From contig CAJPFG010000026.1 in assembly GCA_905339235.1 (NCBI GenBank), positions 62,001-126,000 on the forward strand: a stretch of DNA of 64,000 nucleotides, written 5' to 3'. This stretch comes from Phycisphaerales bacterium. GTDB lineage: Bacteria > Planctomycetota > Phycisphaerae > Phycisphaerales > UBA1924. Below are positions 34,079-41,697 of this stretch, in pieces. Every line of letters starts with the position of its first letter. Within the stretch, counting starts at the first letter, position 1. The notes beneath the pieces were generated by a model. That model searched no databases, had not been told where the DNA came from, and saw only the letters and a list, made by a program, of their open reading frames with translations. The translations under genes were made by a program, and so were the position numbers.

Positions 34079-34849
34079 TTAAAGGGCCTTGCACGACAGC
34101 CCGCCATCGACGGCGAGACACTGTCCGGTGATGTACGACGCGGCCGGGGAGGCCAGAAACGCGACCGCCGCGGCGACCTCGGCCGGCTCGCCGACGCGGG
34201 CCATGGGCGTTCGGTCGATGATGCGGGCCAGCCGCGCCGGATCAGAAAGCACAGGCTCGACCAGCGGCGTCCGGATATACCAGGGGCAGACGGCGTTCAC
34301 GCGCACCCCGGGCCGCGACGGCGTAGGCGCCCATTCGACGGCGAGATACCGGGTCATCTGGTCGATCGCCGCCTTGGTCATCGCGTAGACGACTCCGCTG
34401 GCGAGGTGGAGCGTGCTCGCGACCGAACTGACGTTCACGATCGCGGCGTCGCGCCCGGCTCCCAGCAGCGGAAATGCTCCCCGGCAGAGTTCGAGCGCGG
34501 ACATCATGTTCGTATCAACGATCGAGTGAACCTCGGCATCCGTGTAGTCGGTGCTCGGCTTGCGGATGTTCGTGCCGACGTTGTTGACCAGCACGTCCAG
34601 GGCGCCCCAATCCGCGCGGACACGGTCGAGGATGTAGGCCCGCCCGCCGGGCGTCGATACATCGGCGTCGAGCGTGAGCACGCGAGGTGATCCGATCTCC
34701 CGTGCGGCGGTCTCGAGTTCTTCCGGCCGCCGCGCAACGCACAAGACTGAAGCCCCAAGATCGGCAAGCGCCCGCGCAACAGCAAGCCCGATGCCACGGC
34801 TGGCGCCGGTGACTACCACGCGGCGATCCTGAAAAGCAGGCGAACCCAT
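34079..34849 (-). CDS. Short-chain dehydrogenase/reductase, tropinone-reductase-like
   Basis: 256 residues of the classical SDR fold, NAD(P)H-dependent and cytosolic. The cofactor motif is [15 protein letters not shown], then [13 protein letters not shown] (NNxG with the tropinone-reductase-like TNIRKP), catalytic Ser in IVNVSSVAS and YAMTK for the Tyr-Lys pair. Near the C-terminus [27 protein letters not shown] is typical of the tropinone-reductase subgroup found widely in bacteria; the substrate cannot be read. The start at 34849 is the only fitting ATG. Confidence 0.92.
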   Translation of the reverse strand: MGSPAFQDRRVVVTGASRGIGLAVARALADLGASVLCVARRPEELETAAREIGSPRVLTLDADVSTPGGRAYILDRVRADWGALDVLVNNVGTNIRKPSTDYTDAEVHSIVDTNMMSALELCRGAFPLLGAGRDAAIVNVSSVASTLHLASGVVYAMTKAAIDQMTRYLAVEWAPTPSRPGVRVNAVCPWYIRTPLVEPVLSDPARLARIIDRTPMARVGEPAEVAAAVAFLASPAASYITGQCLAVDGGLSCKAL

Positions 34850-35042
34850 GGAGGACGCTAGGCTCCGACATCCGGCCGCGCGTGAATCCGAAGGAACATC
34901 CCGCGGAGAGGCCGAGTATTGAAGAGCGGAGAGCGCACGCGCGCTCTACACGAGCATGTCGGTGACCCGCCGCCGGCGTCGCGAGCAATGTGAACTCCGC
35001 GAGACCGCCCGGACCGGGACACCGTGCACAAAGGAGAACAGG

Positions 35043-35294
35043 ATGCGGAGCGCCATTGACAAGGAGTACGCGCACCTGGGTGAAACGTACGGAAGCGAGG
35101 ATCATGACCGCGACATGATCCACGAGTTGAGCCGCAGGCTGGATTCGTTGTGGCGGTGCGATCAGTACATCGCCAATGCCGAGGGCGATGGGGAACTTCA
35201 GTCCTTCTGGCGCGACGTCAAGAAGCAGGAACAGACCAACATTCAGCGGCTCAAGTCGATCATCCGTCGGCACGTGGAGGCGAACTGCTTCTGA
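35043..35294 (+). CDS. Small hypothetical protein
   Basis: 83 residues, charged and predicted wholly helical (DMIHELSRRLDSLWRCDQYI, DVKKQEQTNIQRLKSIIRRH). AAAGGAGA precedes the ATG. No signal peptide and no family recognised. The codons and RBS support a real gene. Converges on the dockerin-containing gene. Confidence 0.75.
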   Translation: MRSAIDKEYAHLGETYGSEDHDRDMIHELSRRLDSLWRCDQYIANAEGDGELQSFWRDVKKQEQTNIQRLKSIIRRHVEANCF

Positions 35295-35301
35295 GCAGAC
35301 G

Positions 35302-37671
35302 CTACCGGGCGGCGAGGTCCGTCTTCTCATGCCGCCGCAGCCAGTTCTTGAGACACGCCGCGTCCTGCGTGTCGGCCGCGCCGTCTCCGTTGAGGTCGAC
35401 CGGCGACTGCTCGACGGCGTACGCGTCATCGATCGTGATCGCGCCGTCGGAGTTGACATCGACCGGGCACATTTCCATGGGTTGGAGAGGACGAGAGAGG
35501 ACGGCGTCAAGAACTCCCGGCCGCATCAACTCACCCAGCGCGAGCGCGCCCAGTGCGACATCCGGCAGGCCCGCGGAGTTGGGCGTGTATGCGCGATCGG
35601 CGTCAGATCGTCGGTACAGAAGACTCGCGCCGGTGCGGAAAGCCTGCCGCGCGCCCTTGCGGTACGCGTGATAGGCCTGCGCCGCCGGCGTCGCATCGGA
35701 GAACGCGCTCAGGCCCATGAGCGAAGTAAACGTTGTGATGTCCCCGGGATGGCTGCCCAACGTATCGGCGTGATACCCGCCCCAATCAGAGCGCGTGGTT
35801 CCGGCCGAGAACACGGTCAGGTATCGCGCCCCGAAATCGTCGGTCCACGCGCCCGCGGACCAGCGGATGTTGCCCAGTTGGCCGCGCCACGCGGCGTCGG
35901 CGCGATACTCGGGGAGCAGCAGCGCCGGGTAGACGCTGATAAACGTGGACTCGTGCTGCCCGGAGGCGATGACCGTGATCGGAAGCCCCGGAATGTACGA
36001 CGCCGTTGGCCAGAGCGCACGATTCAGCCACGCCGCGTACGCGCCATCGGACGCCGTTCCGCCGTACGCCGCGGCCTCTGCCACGAAGAGAATCCCCTCG
36101 TGAAAGGGACGCAGCGGAACGCTGGTGTCAGGACCGCCCGCCGGCAGGCCCTTCAGGTACAGGGCCTGAGTGCCGGACTGCACATAGGCATCCCAGTTGC
36201 GCGTGCGGAAAATGATGCGGGACGCCGCGCGGGCGATCTGGGGATCGTCGGGGTACATACCCATCGCGCGCGATGCGGCCATCACCATCTTCATGGTGCT
36301 CATCGTCGCGAACTCGGGGTCCCATCCGGGCTTCACCCCTCCGGTGGCCGGATCGATCCAGTGCCGGAAGATCCCGTCCGTCGTGCGTGAAGGTGCGATC
36401 CCGTCCGCGGCCAGTCCGCCGTACCGACCAAGCACCGCGCGGACCTGCGACTGCGACAGCGCGTCGTCATTGATCGCGTCGCTCGCGAGGAGCAGCAGCA
36501 CGGTCCACGCGGCGCCGTCGGGCGTTGCAGGGTGAAATCGCGGCAGGCTGGGAATGGTGTCGCCGTCAATGACCCATCCGGGCGGCTCGCCGTCGGGCGA
36601 AATCAGGCCGCGGGCGAAGGTTACGACCTGCGCGAACTCGTCGGCGAGCCACGGATCAAAGGTCAACCGGGTGTCGGATCCGTCGGAGACGGTCGCAGCG
36701 TCTTCCGCCTGACCCACGATGAGTCGTCCATCGCCGGAAGCATCGATCGCGTGCCACAGGACGCCCGGCCCTGCAAAGTACGTGGAGGGGATTGTCGGAG
36801 TGGGCGAATAGGCATTGGCCGCAGAGATGAAGTCGATTCTCGACGCGTTGGCGCCGACGCCGCTGAGCACGTACAGGCCCCGGTTGGCGGTGCCGCCGAA
36901 CGTCTCACCCCAGGCCAGGTCGCGAATGTCCGAGCCGGTGGCGACGAGAGTCCAGGCGGGCGGAATGGTGAAGTTATTCGTGAGCGCCGCGCGGTAGATG
37001 CCGGTTGCGTTCGCGGCGAACATCGTGCCCGCGTCACGATCTACGGCGAGGCCGCGGATTGCGCCGCCGGTTGGAAGAACCCACGTGGCAAGAAGGGTTC
37101 CCGAAGCGGCGGCGGCGTTCGCGAGATACGCGCGGATCTGCCCTCCGGCCGACCCCGCGTAGAGGATCGCCCGGTGATGCGCGGCGGCAAGGTAGGGCCA
37201 CTCATCGCCGCGATCGAAGAGGTCGAGCCTCGCGAACAACGAGAGGGAGTTGGTTGCAACGTCCAATCGCAGAATGCCGTCGCTGCCCTGGCCATCAGGC
37301 GGGAGTGTGTCGTCATGCACGAGAATGAACAAGGACTTCCCGCTCGACGTGAACGCGAGAGCGTCCGGGCCGTCGGGCCCGCCGTCGAGATTCATCCAGG
37401 GCAGCAACCCCGCCATTTCGGCGCGAGAGATGCTCCTGAGCAGGTTCTGGCGGAAGTCCCGAACCTCAACACGATCACCGAACGAATCGGCCACGGCGAA
37501 GAACCCGCCGAACGGCGCCGCGGCGACCGCGACCGCGTCGTCCTCCCCGGAAACCGTCCAGGGCGAGATGATCGGCTGAGCGCCCGCCCGGGATGCGAAC
37601 ACAACCGCCGCCGCGAGAAGGAACGCACATCGCGGTGCCCGGACGAATCGGCGTGTCAACGGCTGCAACAC
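35302..37671 (-). CDS. Large exported protein with dockerin-like C-terminus
   Basis: 789 residues from a GTG at 37671, preceded at 7 nt by a TATCGT -10 box; the longer frame upstream runs into the fabH end and lacks a signal peptide. Signal peptide APRCAFLLAAAVVFASRAGA. An N-terminal propeller-like part (FGGFFAVADSFGDRVEVRDF, GTMFAANATGIYRAALTNN) of about 350 residues is followed by an alpha-helical domain with Trp/Tyr-rich motifs (SGTQALYLKGLPAGG, SGQHESTFISVYPALLLPEY) that could be a toroid of the glycosidase kind. The C-terminus has two calcium-loop motifs (DVNSDGAITIDDAYAVEQ, DLNGDGAADTQDAACLKNW), dockerin-like. Substrate unknown. Confidence 0.8.
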   Translation of the reverse strand: MLQPLTRRFVRAPRCAFLLAAAVVFASRAGAQPIISPWTVSGEDDAVAVAAAPFGGFFAVADSFGDRVEVRDFRQNLLRSISRAEMAGLLPWMNLDGGPDGPDALAFTSSGKSLFILVHDDTLPPDGQGSDGILRLDVATNSLSLFARLDLFDRGDEWPYLAAAHHRAILYAGSAGGQIRAYLANAAAASGTLLATWVLPTGGAIRGLAVDRDAGTMFAANATGIYRAALTNNFTIPPAWTLVATGSDIRDLAWGETFGGTANRGLYVLSGVGANASRIDFISAANAYSPTPTIPSTYFAGPGVLWHAIDASGDGRLIVGQAEDAATVSDGSDTRLTFDPWLADEFAQVVTFARGLISPDGEPPGWVIDGDTIPSLPRFHPATPDGAAWTVLLLLASDAINDDALSQSQVRAVLGRYGGLAADGIAPSRTTDGIFRHWIDPATGGVKPGWDPEFATMSTMKMVMAASRAMGMYPDDPQIARAASRIIFRTRNWDAYVQSGTQALYLKGLPAGGPDTSVPLRPFHEGILFVAEAAAYGGTASDGAYAAWLNRALWPTASYIPGLPITVIASGQHESTFISVYPALLLPEYRADAAWRGQLGNIRWSAGAWTDDFGARYLTVFSAGTTRSDWGGYHADTLGSHPGDITTFTSLMGLSAFSDATPAAQAYHAYRKGARQAFRTGASLLYRRSDADRAYTPNSAGLPDVALGALALGELMRPGVLDAVLSRPLQPMEMCPVDVNSDGAITIDDAYAVEQSPVDLNGDGAADTQDAACLKNWLRRHEKTDLAAR

Positions 37672-37678
37672 CGGTAGA

Positions 37679-37684
37679 ACGATA
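37679..37684 (-). promoter_or_regulatory. -10 box of the large exported protein gene
   Basis: Reads TATCGT leftward, preceded by GG and ending 7 nt before the GTG start, suggesting a leaderless mRNA. Confidence 0.45.
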
Positions 37685-37750
37685 CCACGAAAAACCGTCC
37701 CGGCGAAACGGTTCTTGCGGCAATCGTGCGGTTTGCGGACCAACACCGGG

Positions 37751-38803
37751 TCAGTTGCGGATGTGCAGAATCTGGCAGGCCCATGCAAGCCCCGCGCCGA
37801 AGCCGACCGTGGCAACCAACTGGCCCGGGTGCAGCAAGCCACGGCGCCGAGCACGCCCGAGCGCCACCGGAATCGACGCGGCGGCGGTGTTGCCCGTCTC
37901 GATCATGTCGATCACCACTCGTTTGTCGGTGATGTCGAGTTGCCGGCCCACGGCCTCGATGATCCGCGCGTTGGCCTGGTGCGGGATGATGAGGTCAAAA
38001 TCCTCCGGCCGAACGCCCACCGCGGCGGCCGCCTTGCGGATACAGTCGGTCATCTGGAGCACCGCGGCCTTGAAGACCTCGCGCCCGTGAATCTCAAGGG
38101 TGTGCCCGGCGGAGGCGACGGATTCGGCGCTCGCGGGGGTACGGCTCCCGCCCGCGCGAACTCGGATCATCGAGGCGCCGTCGCCGTCGGAGCCGATATT
38201 GGAATACAGCACATCGAACCGCCCACCCGGCCGGACCACCGCGGCGCCGGCGCCGTCTCCAAACAGAATGCACGACTGGCGGTCGGCGTAGTTCGTGATT
38301 CGCGTAAGCGTGTCGGCGCCGACGACCAGCACCGTGTTGTGCATGCCGCTCTTGACCGCGCCCGCGGCCATGTGCAAGGCGAAACCGTACCCCGCGCATC
38401 CCGCCGCGATGTCCATCGCCGGCACCCGCTTACAACCCAGTCGGGTCTGGAGGTAGCACGCGGTGGACGGCACCGGCGTGTCCGGCGTGGAGGTGGCCAG
38501 GAGAATCAGATCCAGTTCCGCCGGATGAACGCCGGCATCGGCCAGCGCCTCAAGCGAGGCGCGATGGGCCATGTCGCTTGTGGCTTCTTCGGGGGCCGCG
38601 CAATGCCTGCCCCGAATGCCGGTGCGCTCCATGATCCACTCGTCGCTGGTATCGACGGTGAGAGCGAGTTCGTCGTTGGTCAGGACCCGCTCGGGCAGGT
38701 AGTGCCCCAACCCCGCGATGGAGCAGATGGCAGTCGGGAGCGGTCGTTCGGTCGAGGGGGAGGGAGACGGACCGGGAACTGTGCGCGACAGGGTATCGGG
38801 CAA
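37751..38803 (-). CDS. fabH: 3-oxoacyl-ACP synthase III (KAS III)
   Basis: 350 residues. FabH condenses acetyl-CoA with malonyl-ACP to start fatty-acid synthesis (cytosol). The catalytic triad is Cys136 in AAGCAGYGFAL, His275 in IPHQAN and Asn305 in ETGNTAAAS. SIAGLGHYLPERVLTNDELA and DTSDEWIMERTGIRGR are the usual N-terminal landmarks, and CILFGDGAGAAVV also fits. The TTG at 38803 was chosen for its AGGAG; it adds a 23-residue Pro-rich leader before the conserved part, longer than usual. The lone location away from other fab genes leaves room for a specialised starter-unit role. Confidence 0.93.
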   Translation of the reverse strand: MPDTLSRTVPGPSPSPSTERPLPTAICSIAGLGHYLPERVLTNDELALTVDTSDEWIMERTGIRGRHCAAPEEATSDMAHRASLEALADAGVHPAELDLILLATSTPDTPVPSTACYLQTRLGCKRVPAMDIAAGCAGYGFALHMAAGAVKSGMHNTVLVVGADTLTRITNYADRQSCILFGDGAGAAVVRPGGRFDVLYSNIGSDGDGASMIRVRAGGSRTPASAESVASAGHTLEIHGREVFKAAVLQMTDCIRKAAAAVGVRPEDFDLIIPHQANARIIEAVGRQLDITDKRVVIDMIETGNTAAASIPVALGRARRRGLLHPGQLVATVGFGAGLAWACQILHIRN

Positions 38804-39119
38804 CGCGAGGCTCCTGTGCCGACGGGCTAAGCCCCCGGCGCTGCGGCCGCCGCGGAGGCCGGGAGTGACGCCAAGCCGTCCCGCCGTTTGCGGCAGCACC
38901 GCAGAATGGGAAGTCTAGCGGGTCTGGGAGTCAGGGATCGGGTCGGGTAGGCCGGGGGTAAACTGGGGCTTGGCCCGGTTACGAAAAGGTGCCTACTGTT
39001 GACCCGATCCCAGTTCCGAGCGCCCGGGGTCGGGCGCGGTTCTCAGGTCCCCGACGCTTTCTCTTGCCCGAGTTCAAGCACCGGTGAAACGAGTTCCAAG
39101 GGCAAGGTAAGGAAGTGTC
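38804..39119 (+). promoter_or_regulatory. Upstream region and long 5' leader of the RRM-protein gene
   Basis: The 316 bp between fabH and the RRM gene hold no gene. A promoter candidate is TTGGCC at 38970-38975 and TACTGT at 38994-38999 (18-bp spacer), giving a leader of about 115 nt. The leader contains a perfect 7-bp hairpin GCGCCCG/CGGGCGC at 39020-39037. AAGGTAAGGA precedes the ATG. Confidence 0.45.
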
Positions 39120-39473
39120 ATGAAGATCTATGTCGGTAATCTCTCGTTCCAGACCAGCGAGTCTGAACTGCGCTCGATGTTCGAGGCGCACGGCGAGGTG
39201 GCCAGCGCGTCGCTGGTGATGGACCGGGAGACGGGTCGTCCGCGCGGGTTCGGCTTCGTCGAAATGAACAACGACGAGCAGGCCCGGGCGGCTATGGCCG
39301 CTCTCAACGGCCAGAACGTCGGGGGTCGCGACCTGGTGGTGAACGAGGCTCGCCCGCGTGAAGAGCGCGGCGGGTTCGGCGGCGGTCGTGGCGGCGGCGG
39401 CGGTGGCCGCGGCGGCTACGGCGGCGGCGGTGGTGGCGGCGGCGGCGGTCGTGGCGGTCGCGGCGGCTGGTAA
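39120..39473 (+). CDS. Glycine-rich RNA-binding protein (single RRM)
   Basis: 117 residues. One RRM at 1-80 with RNP2 IYVGNLS and RNP1 RGFGFVEM, then an Arg/Gly-rich RGG tail (GGRGGGGGGRGGYGG). This architecture matches the cyanobacterial Rbp and plant GRP families, in which the proteins bind single-stranded RNA and often respond to cold. Monocistronic: own leader upstream and a strong terminator downstream. A role as RNA chaperone is inferred from the family. Confidence 0.95.
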   Translation: MKIYVGNLSFQTSESELRSMFEAHGEVASASLVMDRETGRPRGFGFVEMNNDEQARAAMAALNGQNVGGRDLVVNEARPREERGGFGGGRGGGGGGRGGYGGGGGGGGGGRGGRGGW

Positions 39474-39503
39474 TCTCCGCTGATTGAATCTGAATCTCAA
39501 TGG

Positions 39504-39533
39504 AGCCGGTGTCGAAGGACACCGGCTCTTATT
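39504..39533 (+). terminator. Rho-independent terminator of the RRM gene
   Basis: Perfect 10-bp stem AGCCGGTGTC/GACACCGGCT with loop GAAG, followed by CTTATT. Confidence 0.88.
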
Positions 39534-39554
39534 CCATTCAGAAGAACCGCGGGA

Positions 39555-40253
39555 TCAGGCGGGCCGGCGGGCCACGAACACTTGGTTCACCATCGCGAGA
39601 TTCACCACCGGGATCGGCGCCAGGATGCGATCAGCCGCCAGCGACAGCGCCGGGGACAGCGGGATGCGGAGATAAGGAAGGAACCCGACCGGCGCGAGCA
39701 TGAAGCGCTGATACTTGAGGGGCTCAAGGCCGCCGGCCGCGGCGAATGCCTCGAATCGAGACTTGTTGAACGCGCCGGCGTGATGCTCGTCCTTGTGAAG
39801 GCGCAACGCGCCCGAGATCTGGTCCCAGACCGGGTAGGGACAGGTTGCGACGAAGACGCCGCCCGGCCTGAGGGCGGCGAACACGCGCCGGGCGAGTTCG
39901 TCAGGATGATCCACGTGCTCGAGCACCGCCAGCGCGGTGACGAGGTCGAACGAACCATCGGGGGCGGCGGCGTGCGGCTGGGTAACGTCGCCCTGATGAA
40001 GCCCGCAGCCGGGCGGCAGTTGCGCGTGGGCGATGAGGTCGGGGGCGAACTCGATGCCGACCGACTCGGAGGCCCGCAGCAGCGCGTGAGTTTCGGCCAT
40101 GGCCAGTCCGTCGGCGGACCCCAGGTCGAGAATCCGTGGCGAGGAAAGGCCGCCAAATCGCCGGTACATCTGCGCGGCGATGAGAGCGCGGCAGCGATAT
40201 CGGAAGACCAGATGGGGCTTGCGCTGCCGGTCGCGGGCGTACGAGGCGTCCAT
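39555..40253 (-). CDS. SAM-dependent methyltransferase (class I)
   Basis: 232 residues. The SAM-binding motif I is ILDLGSADGLAMAE, then an acidic VGIEFAPDLI end of beta-2 and FDLVTALAVLEHVDHP (motif post-II of the UbiE/class I type), with LRPGGVFVATCPYP after. The ATG at 40253 was chosen; a longer upstream frame is not protein-like. Small-molecule or lipid substrate unknown. It lies 97 bp downstream of the small lipoprotein gene. Confidence 0.85.
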   Translation of the reverse strand: MDASYARDRQRKPHLVFRYRCRALIAAQMYRRFGGLSSPRILDLGSADGLAMAETHALLRASESVGIEFAPDLIAHAQLPPGCGLHQGDVTQPHAAAPDGSFDLVTALAVLEHVDHPDELARRVFAALRPGGVFVATCPYPVWDQISGALRLHKDEHHAGAFNKSRFEAFAAAGGLEPLKYQRFMLAPVGFLPYLRIPLSPALSLAADRILAPIPVVNLAMVNQVFVARRPA

Positions 40254-40270
40254 GACGCCGAGCGGGGAGG

Positions 40271-40297
40271 ACGTGGATGTCGTGGATGTCGTGGATG
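40271..40297 (+). repeat. Three 9-bp tandem repeats upstream of the methyltransferase gene
   Basis: ACGTGGATG, TCGTGGATG, TCGTGGATG in direct succession, between the lipoprotein stop and the methyltransferase start. Could be slipped-strand variable or an operator. Confidence 0.6.
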
Positions 40298-40350
40298 CCA
40301 AGCGGTTGCTCCGCGAGCGGAGGCGATGGTAGCGGCGCCCCTTGATGCGA

Positions 40351-40515
40351 TCACGGCGATGGGCGAGCGGATTCGGCCGGCGTCGTCTCCGCCGTAGGCG
40401 GCGGGTCGGCATCGGCGCACTTCTTCATTCCCAATCGCGACGCGATTTCGCAGCAGGAAGTCAGCGAGAGCGCACAGACGACCGCCAGCCAGAGCGTGAT
40501 ATGGCGATGCTTCAT
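40351..40515 (-). CDS. Small lipoprotein
   Basis: 54 residues, MKHRHITLWLAVVCALSLTS then CCEIASRLGMKKC and a Pro/Thr/Ala-rich end. A positively charged start, a hydrophobic stretch and the lipobox LTSC (Cys21) form a type II signal peptide, so the mature part is only about 34 residues. A -10 box TACCAT lies 5 nt before the ATG. Too short for most gene finders. Function unknown. Confidence 0.6.
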   Translation of the reverse strand: MKHRHITLWLAVVCALSLTSCCEIASRLGMKKCADADPPPTAETTPAESARPSP

Positions 40516-40520
40516 GGCCG

Positions 40521-40526
40521 ATGGTA
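40521..40526 (-). promoter_or_regulatory. -10 box of the small lipoprotein gene
   Basis: Reads TACCAT leftward, preceded by GGG, 5 nt before the start codon. Confidence 0.4.
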
Positions 40527-40558
40527 CCCACGAGCAAGGGAGTTCGCCGCGCGCGGCG

Positions 40559-41140
40559 TTACGAACCCTTCTTCAACTCGAACTTGAGCGGGTCACGCTG
40601 GCGCTCGGGCTTGAAGGTCACGGTGATCTTCAGGGTGTCGGGCGTCGGGCACTCGTACTCGCAGGACGCAACCCCGCCGGTTTCCGTGGCGTTGGTGAAC
40701 ACGACCTTGTTCTTCTCCACCTTGGTCGCCTTGAGGGGCGCGACGCCGTCGCACTCGCCCTTCCACGGCGAGAAGTCAGCGCCGAAGTGGCGAAGTCGCA
40801 AGACCGCGGCGCCCTCCTCGGCCTTGATGTTGAGCAGTTCGCTCATGACCAGTTTGTCGTCGGACACCCACCGGAAGACACCCACGATCGAATCACCCGC
40901 GGGAGAACTCCAGATCTCCTCGACGGGATCACCATCCATGACGCCCCGCCACGCCCCGGCCAGAAACGTCAGCGGCTGCAGCGTGGCGGGATCGGGGTTG
41001 GACTTGGCATCGGGCTGGATCGCGGCGGGAGCGGAGGTCGGCCCATTCGCGGCCGGCTGGGCTACCACGCCGAACATTCCAGCGGCCAGCAACCCGGCCG
41101 CGCAGCCCGCCACCGCCACGCACATCGGACACGTCTTCAT
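40559..41140 (-). CDS. Exported DUF6265-like protein
   Basis: 193 residues; GAGGAG precedes the ATG at 41140. Signal peptide (MCVAVAGCAAGLLAAGMFGV, cleaved near VVAQP). The mature part has LTFLAGAWRGVMDGDPVEEI and WSSPAGDSIVGVFRWVSDD, matching DUF6265, a small lipocalin-like beta-barrel family of unknown function. Probably periplasmic. Confidence 0.8.
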   Translation of the reverse strand: MKTCPMCVAVAGCAAGLLAAGMFGVVAQPAANGPTSAPAAIQPDAKSNPDPATLQPLTFLAGAWRGVMDGDPVEEIWSSPAGDSIVGVFRWVSDDKLVMSELLNIKAEEGAAVLRLRHFGADFSPWKGECDGVAPLKATKVEKNKVVFTNATETGGVASCEYECPTPDTLKITVTFKPERQRDPLKFELKKGS

Positions 41141-41263
41141 GGTCAACTCCTCGTACGCCACCCCGGCACGCACAGCATACCGAGACTCCAAGCAGACACC
41201 AAGGTATCCCCAACGCCGATCGCCTTGCGCGGCTCGCCGGATGACCCCGCCAACCGCGAGGCA

Positions 41264-41269
41264 TACACT
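41264..41269 (+). promoter_or_regulatory. -10 box of the threonine leader / thrS operon
   Basis: TACACT lies 6 nt before the leader ATG, so the transcript may begin at or next to the leader start codon. No convincing -35 box. Confidence 0.5.
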
Positions 41270-41275
41270 GATCCG

Positions 41276-41329
41276 ATGAACCGGCCCACTTCCACGACGA
41301 CTACGACCCGGACCACACTCCCCGCCTGA
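41276..41329 (+). CDS. Threonine-rich leader peptide of the thrS attenuator
   Basis: 17 residues, MNRPTSTTTTTRTTLPA, with 8 threonines: ACT at codon 5, then ACG, ACG, ACT, ACG, ACC at codons 7-11 and ACC, ACA at codons 13-14. All four Thr codons are used, so shortage of any Thr-tRNA would stall the ribosome. It ends at 41329, inside the first half of the attenuator structure, and is followed by a terminator hairpin and then the operon containing thrS. Design parallels thrL and pheL. No RBS is visible; the adjacent -10 box suggests a leaderless start. Confidence 0.85.
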   Translation: MNRPTSTTTTTRTTLPA

Positions 41330-41373
41330 GGCCGGCGGACCGGGGAGATATCAATCGCACACGCAGCCCGGCC
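41318..41373 (+). promoter_or_regulatory. Transcription attenuator: competing hairpins before thrS
   Basis: Segment 1 CTCCCCG (41318-41324) pairs with CGGGGAG (41341-41347). Segment 2 (GGCCGG at 41330-41335, or CCGGG at 41340-41344) can instead pair with CCCGGCC of segment 3 (41367-41373), the 5' arm of the terminator. A ribosome stalled on the Thr codons (41288-41317) covers segment 1 and would favour 2:3 pairing and read-through; a ribosome reaching the stop at 41327-41329 covers segment 2 and would favour termination. Confidence 0.75.
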
Positions 41374-41392
41374 CGATCAAGGCCGGGTTTTT
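41367..41392 (+). terminator. Attenuator terminator (segments 3:4)
   Basis: Perfect 7-bp stem CCCGGCC/GGCCGGG with 7-nt loop CGATCAA followed by TTTTT. It lies between the leader peptide and the zinc-ribbon gene. Confidence 0.88.
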
Positions 41393-41409
41393 CGTTTCGG
41401 AGCACGCCC

Positions 41410-41643
41410 ATGAGCAAGCAGCCAGTCTGCCTCGTCTGCAAGAAGGACATGGAGCCGGGGTTTCTCACCGATCTCGGTCACTTCGACACGGTAAGGCTGC
41501 CGCGGTGGTGCCCCGGCCAGCCGGAGGCGAGTTTCTGGTCGGGGGAAGCCAAACACCGTCAGGTTGATGAGGGCCTCAAAGTCACGGCCTACCGCTGCCC
41601 TGAGTGCGAGGCGCTGCGGCTGTACGCGCCTTCGGAAGCCTAA
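41410..41643 (+). CDS. Small zinc-ribbon protein (DUF6487-like)
   Basis: 77 residues with two CxxC pairs: CLVCKKDMEPGFL near the N-terminus and YRCPECEALRLYAP near the C-terminus, spaced by a SFWSGEAKH segment. This fits DUF6487 zinc-ribbon proteins. First structural gene after the attenuator, 54 bp before thrS, so probably co-regulated with it. Function unknown; a link to translation or zinc is possible because ThrRS is a zinc enzyme, but that is conjecture. Confidence 0.75.
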   Translation: MSKQPVCLVCKKDMEPGFLTDLGHFDTVRLPRWCPGQPEASFWSGEAKHRQVDEGLKVTAYRCPECEALRLYAPSEA

Positions 41644-41697
41644 GCAGCAGTTCGTTTGGTTCGATTACTCTTTCACCATCACTCATTCGAGCCCTCT

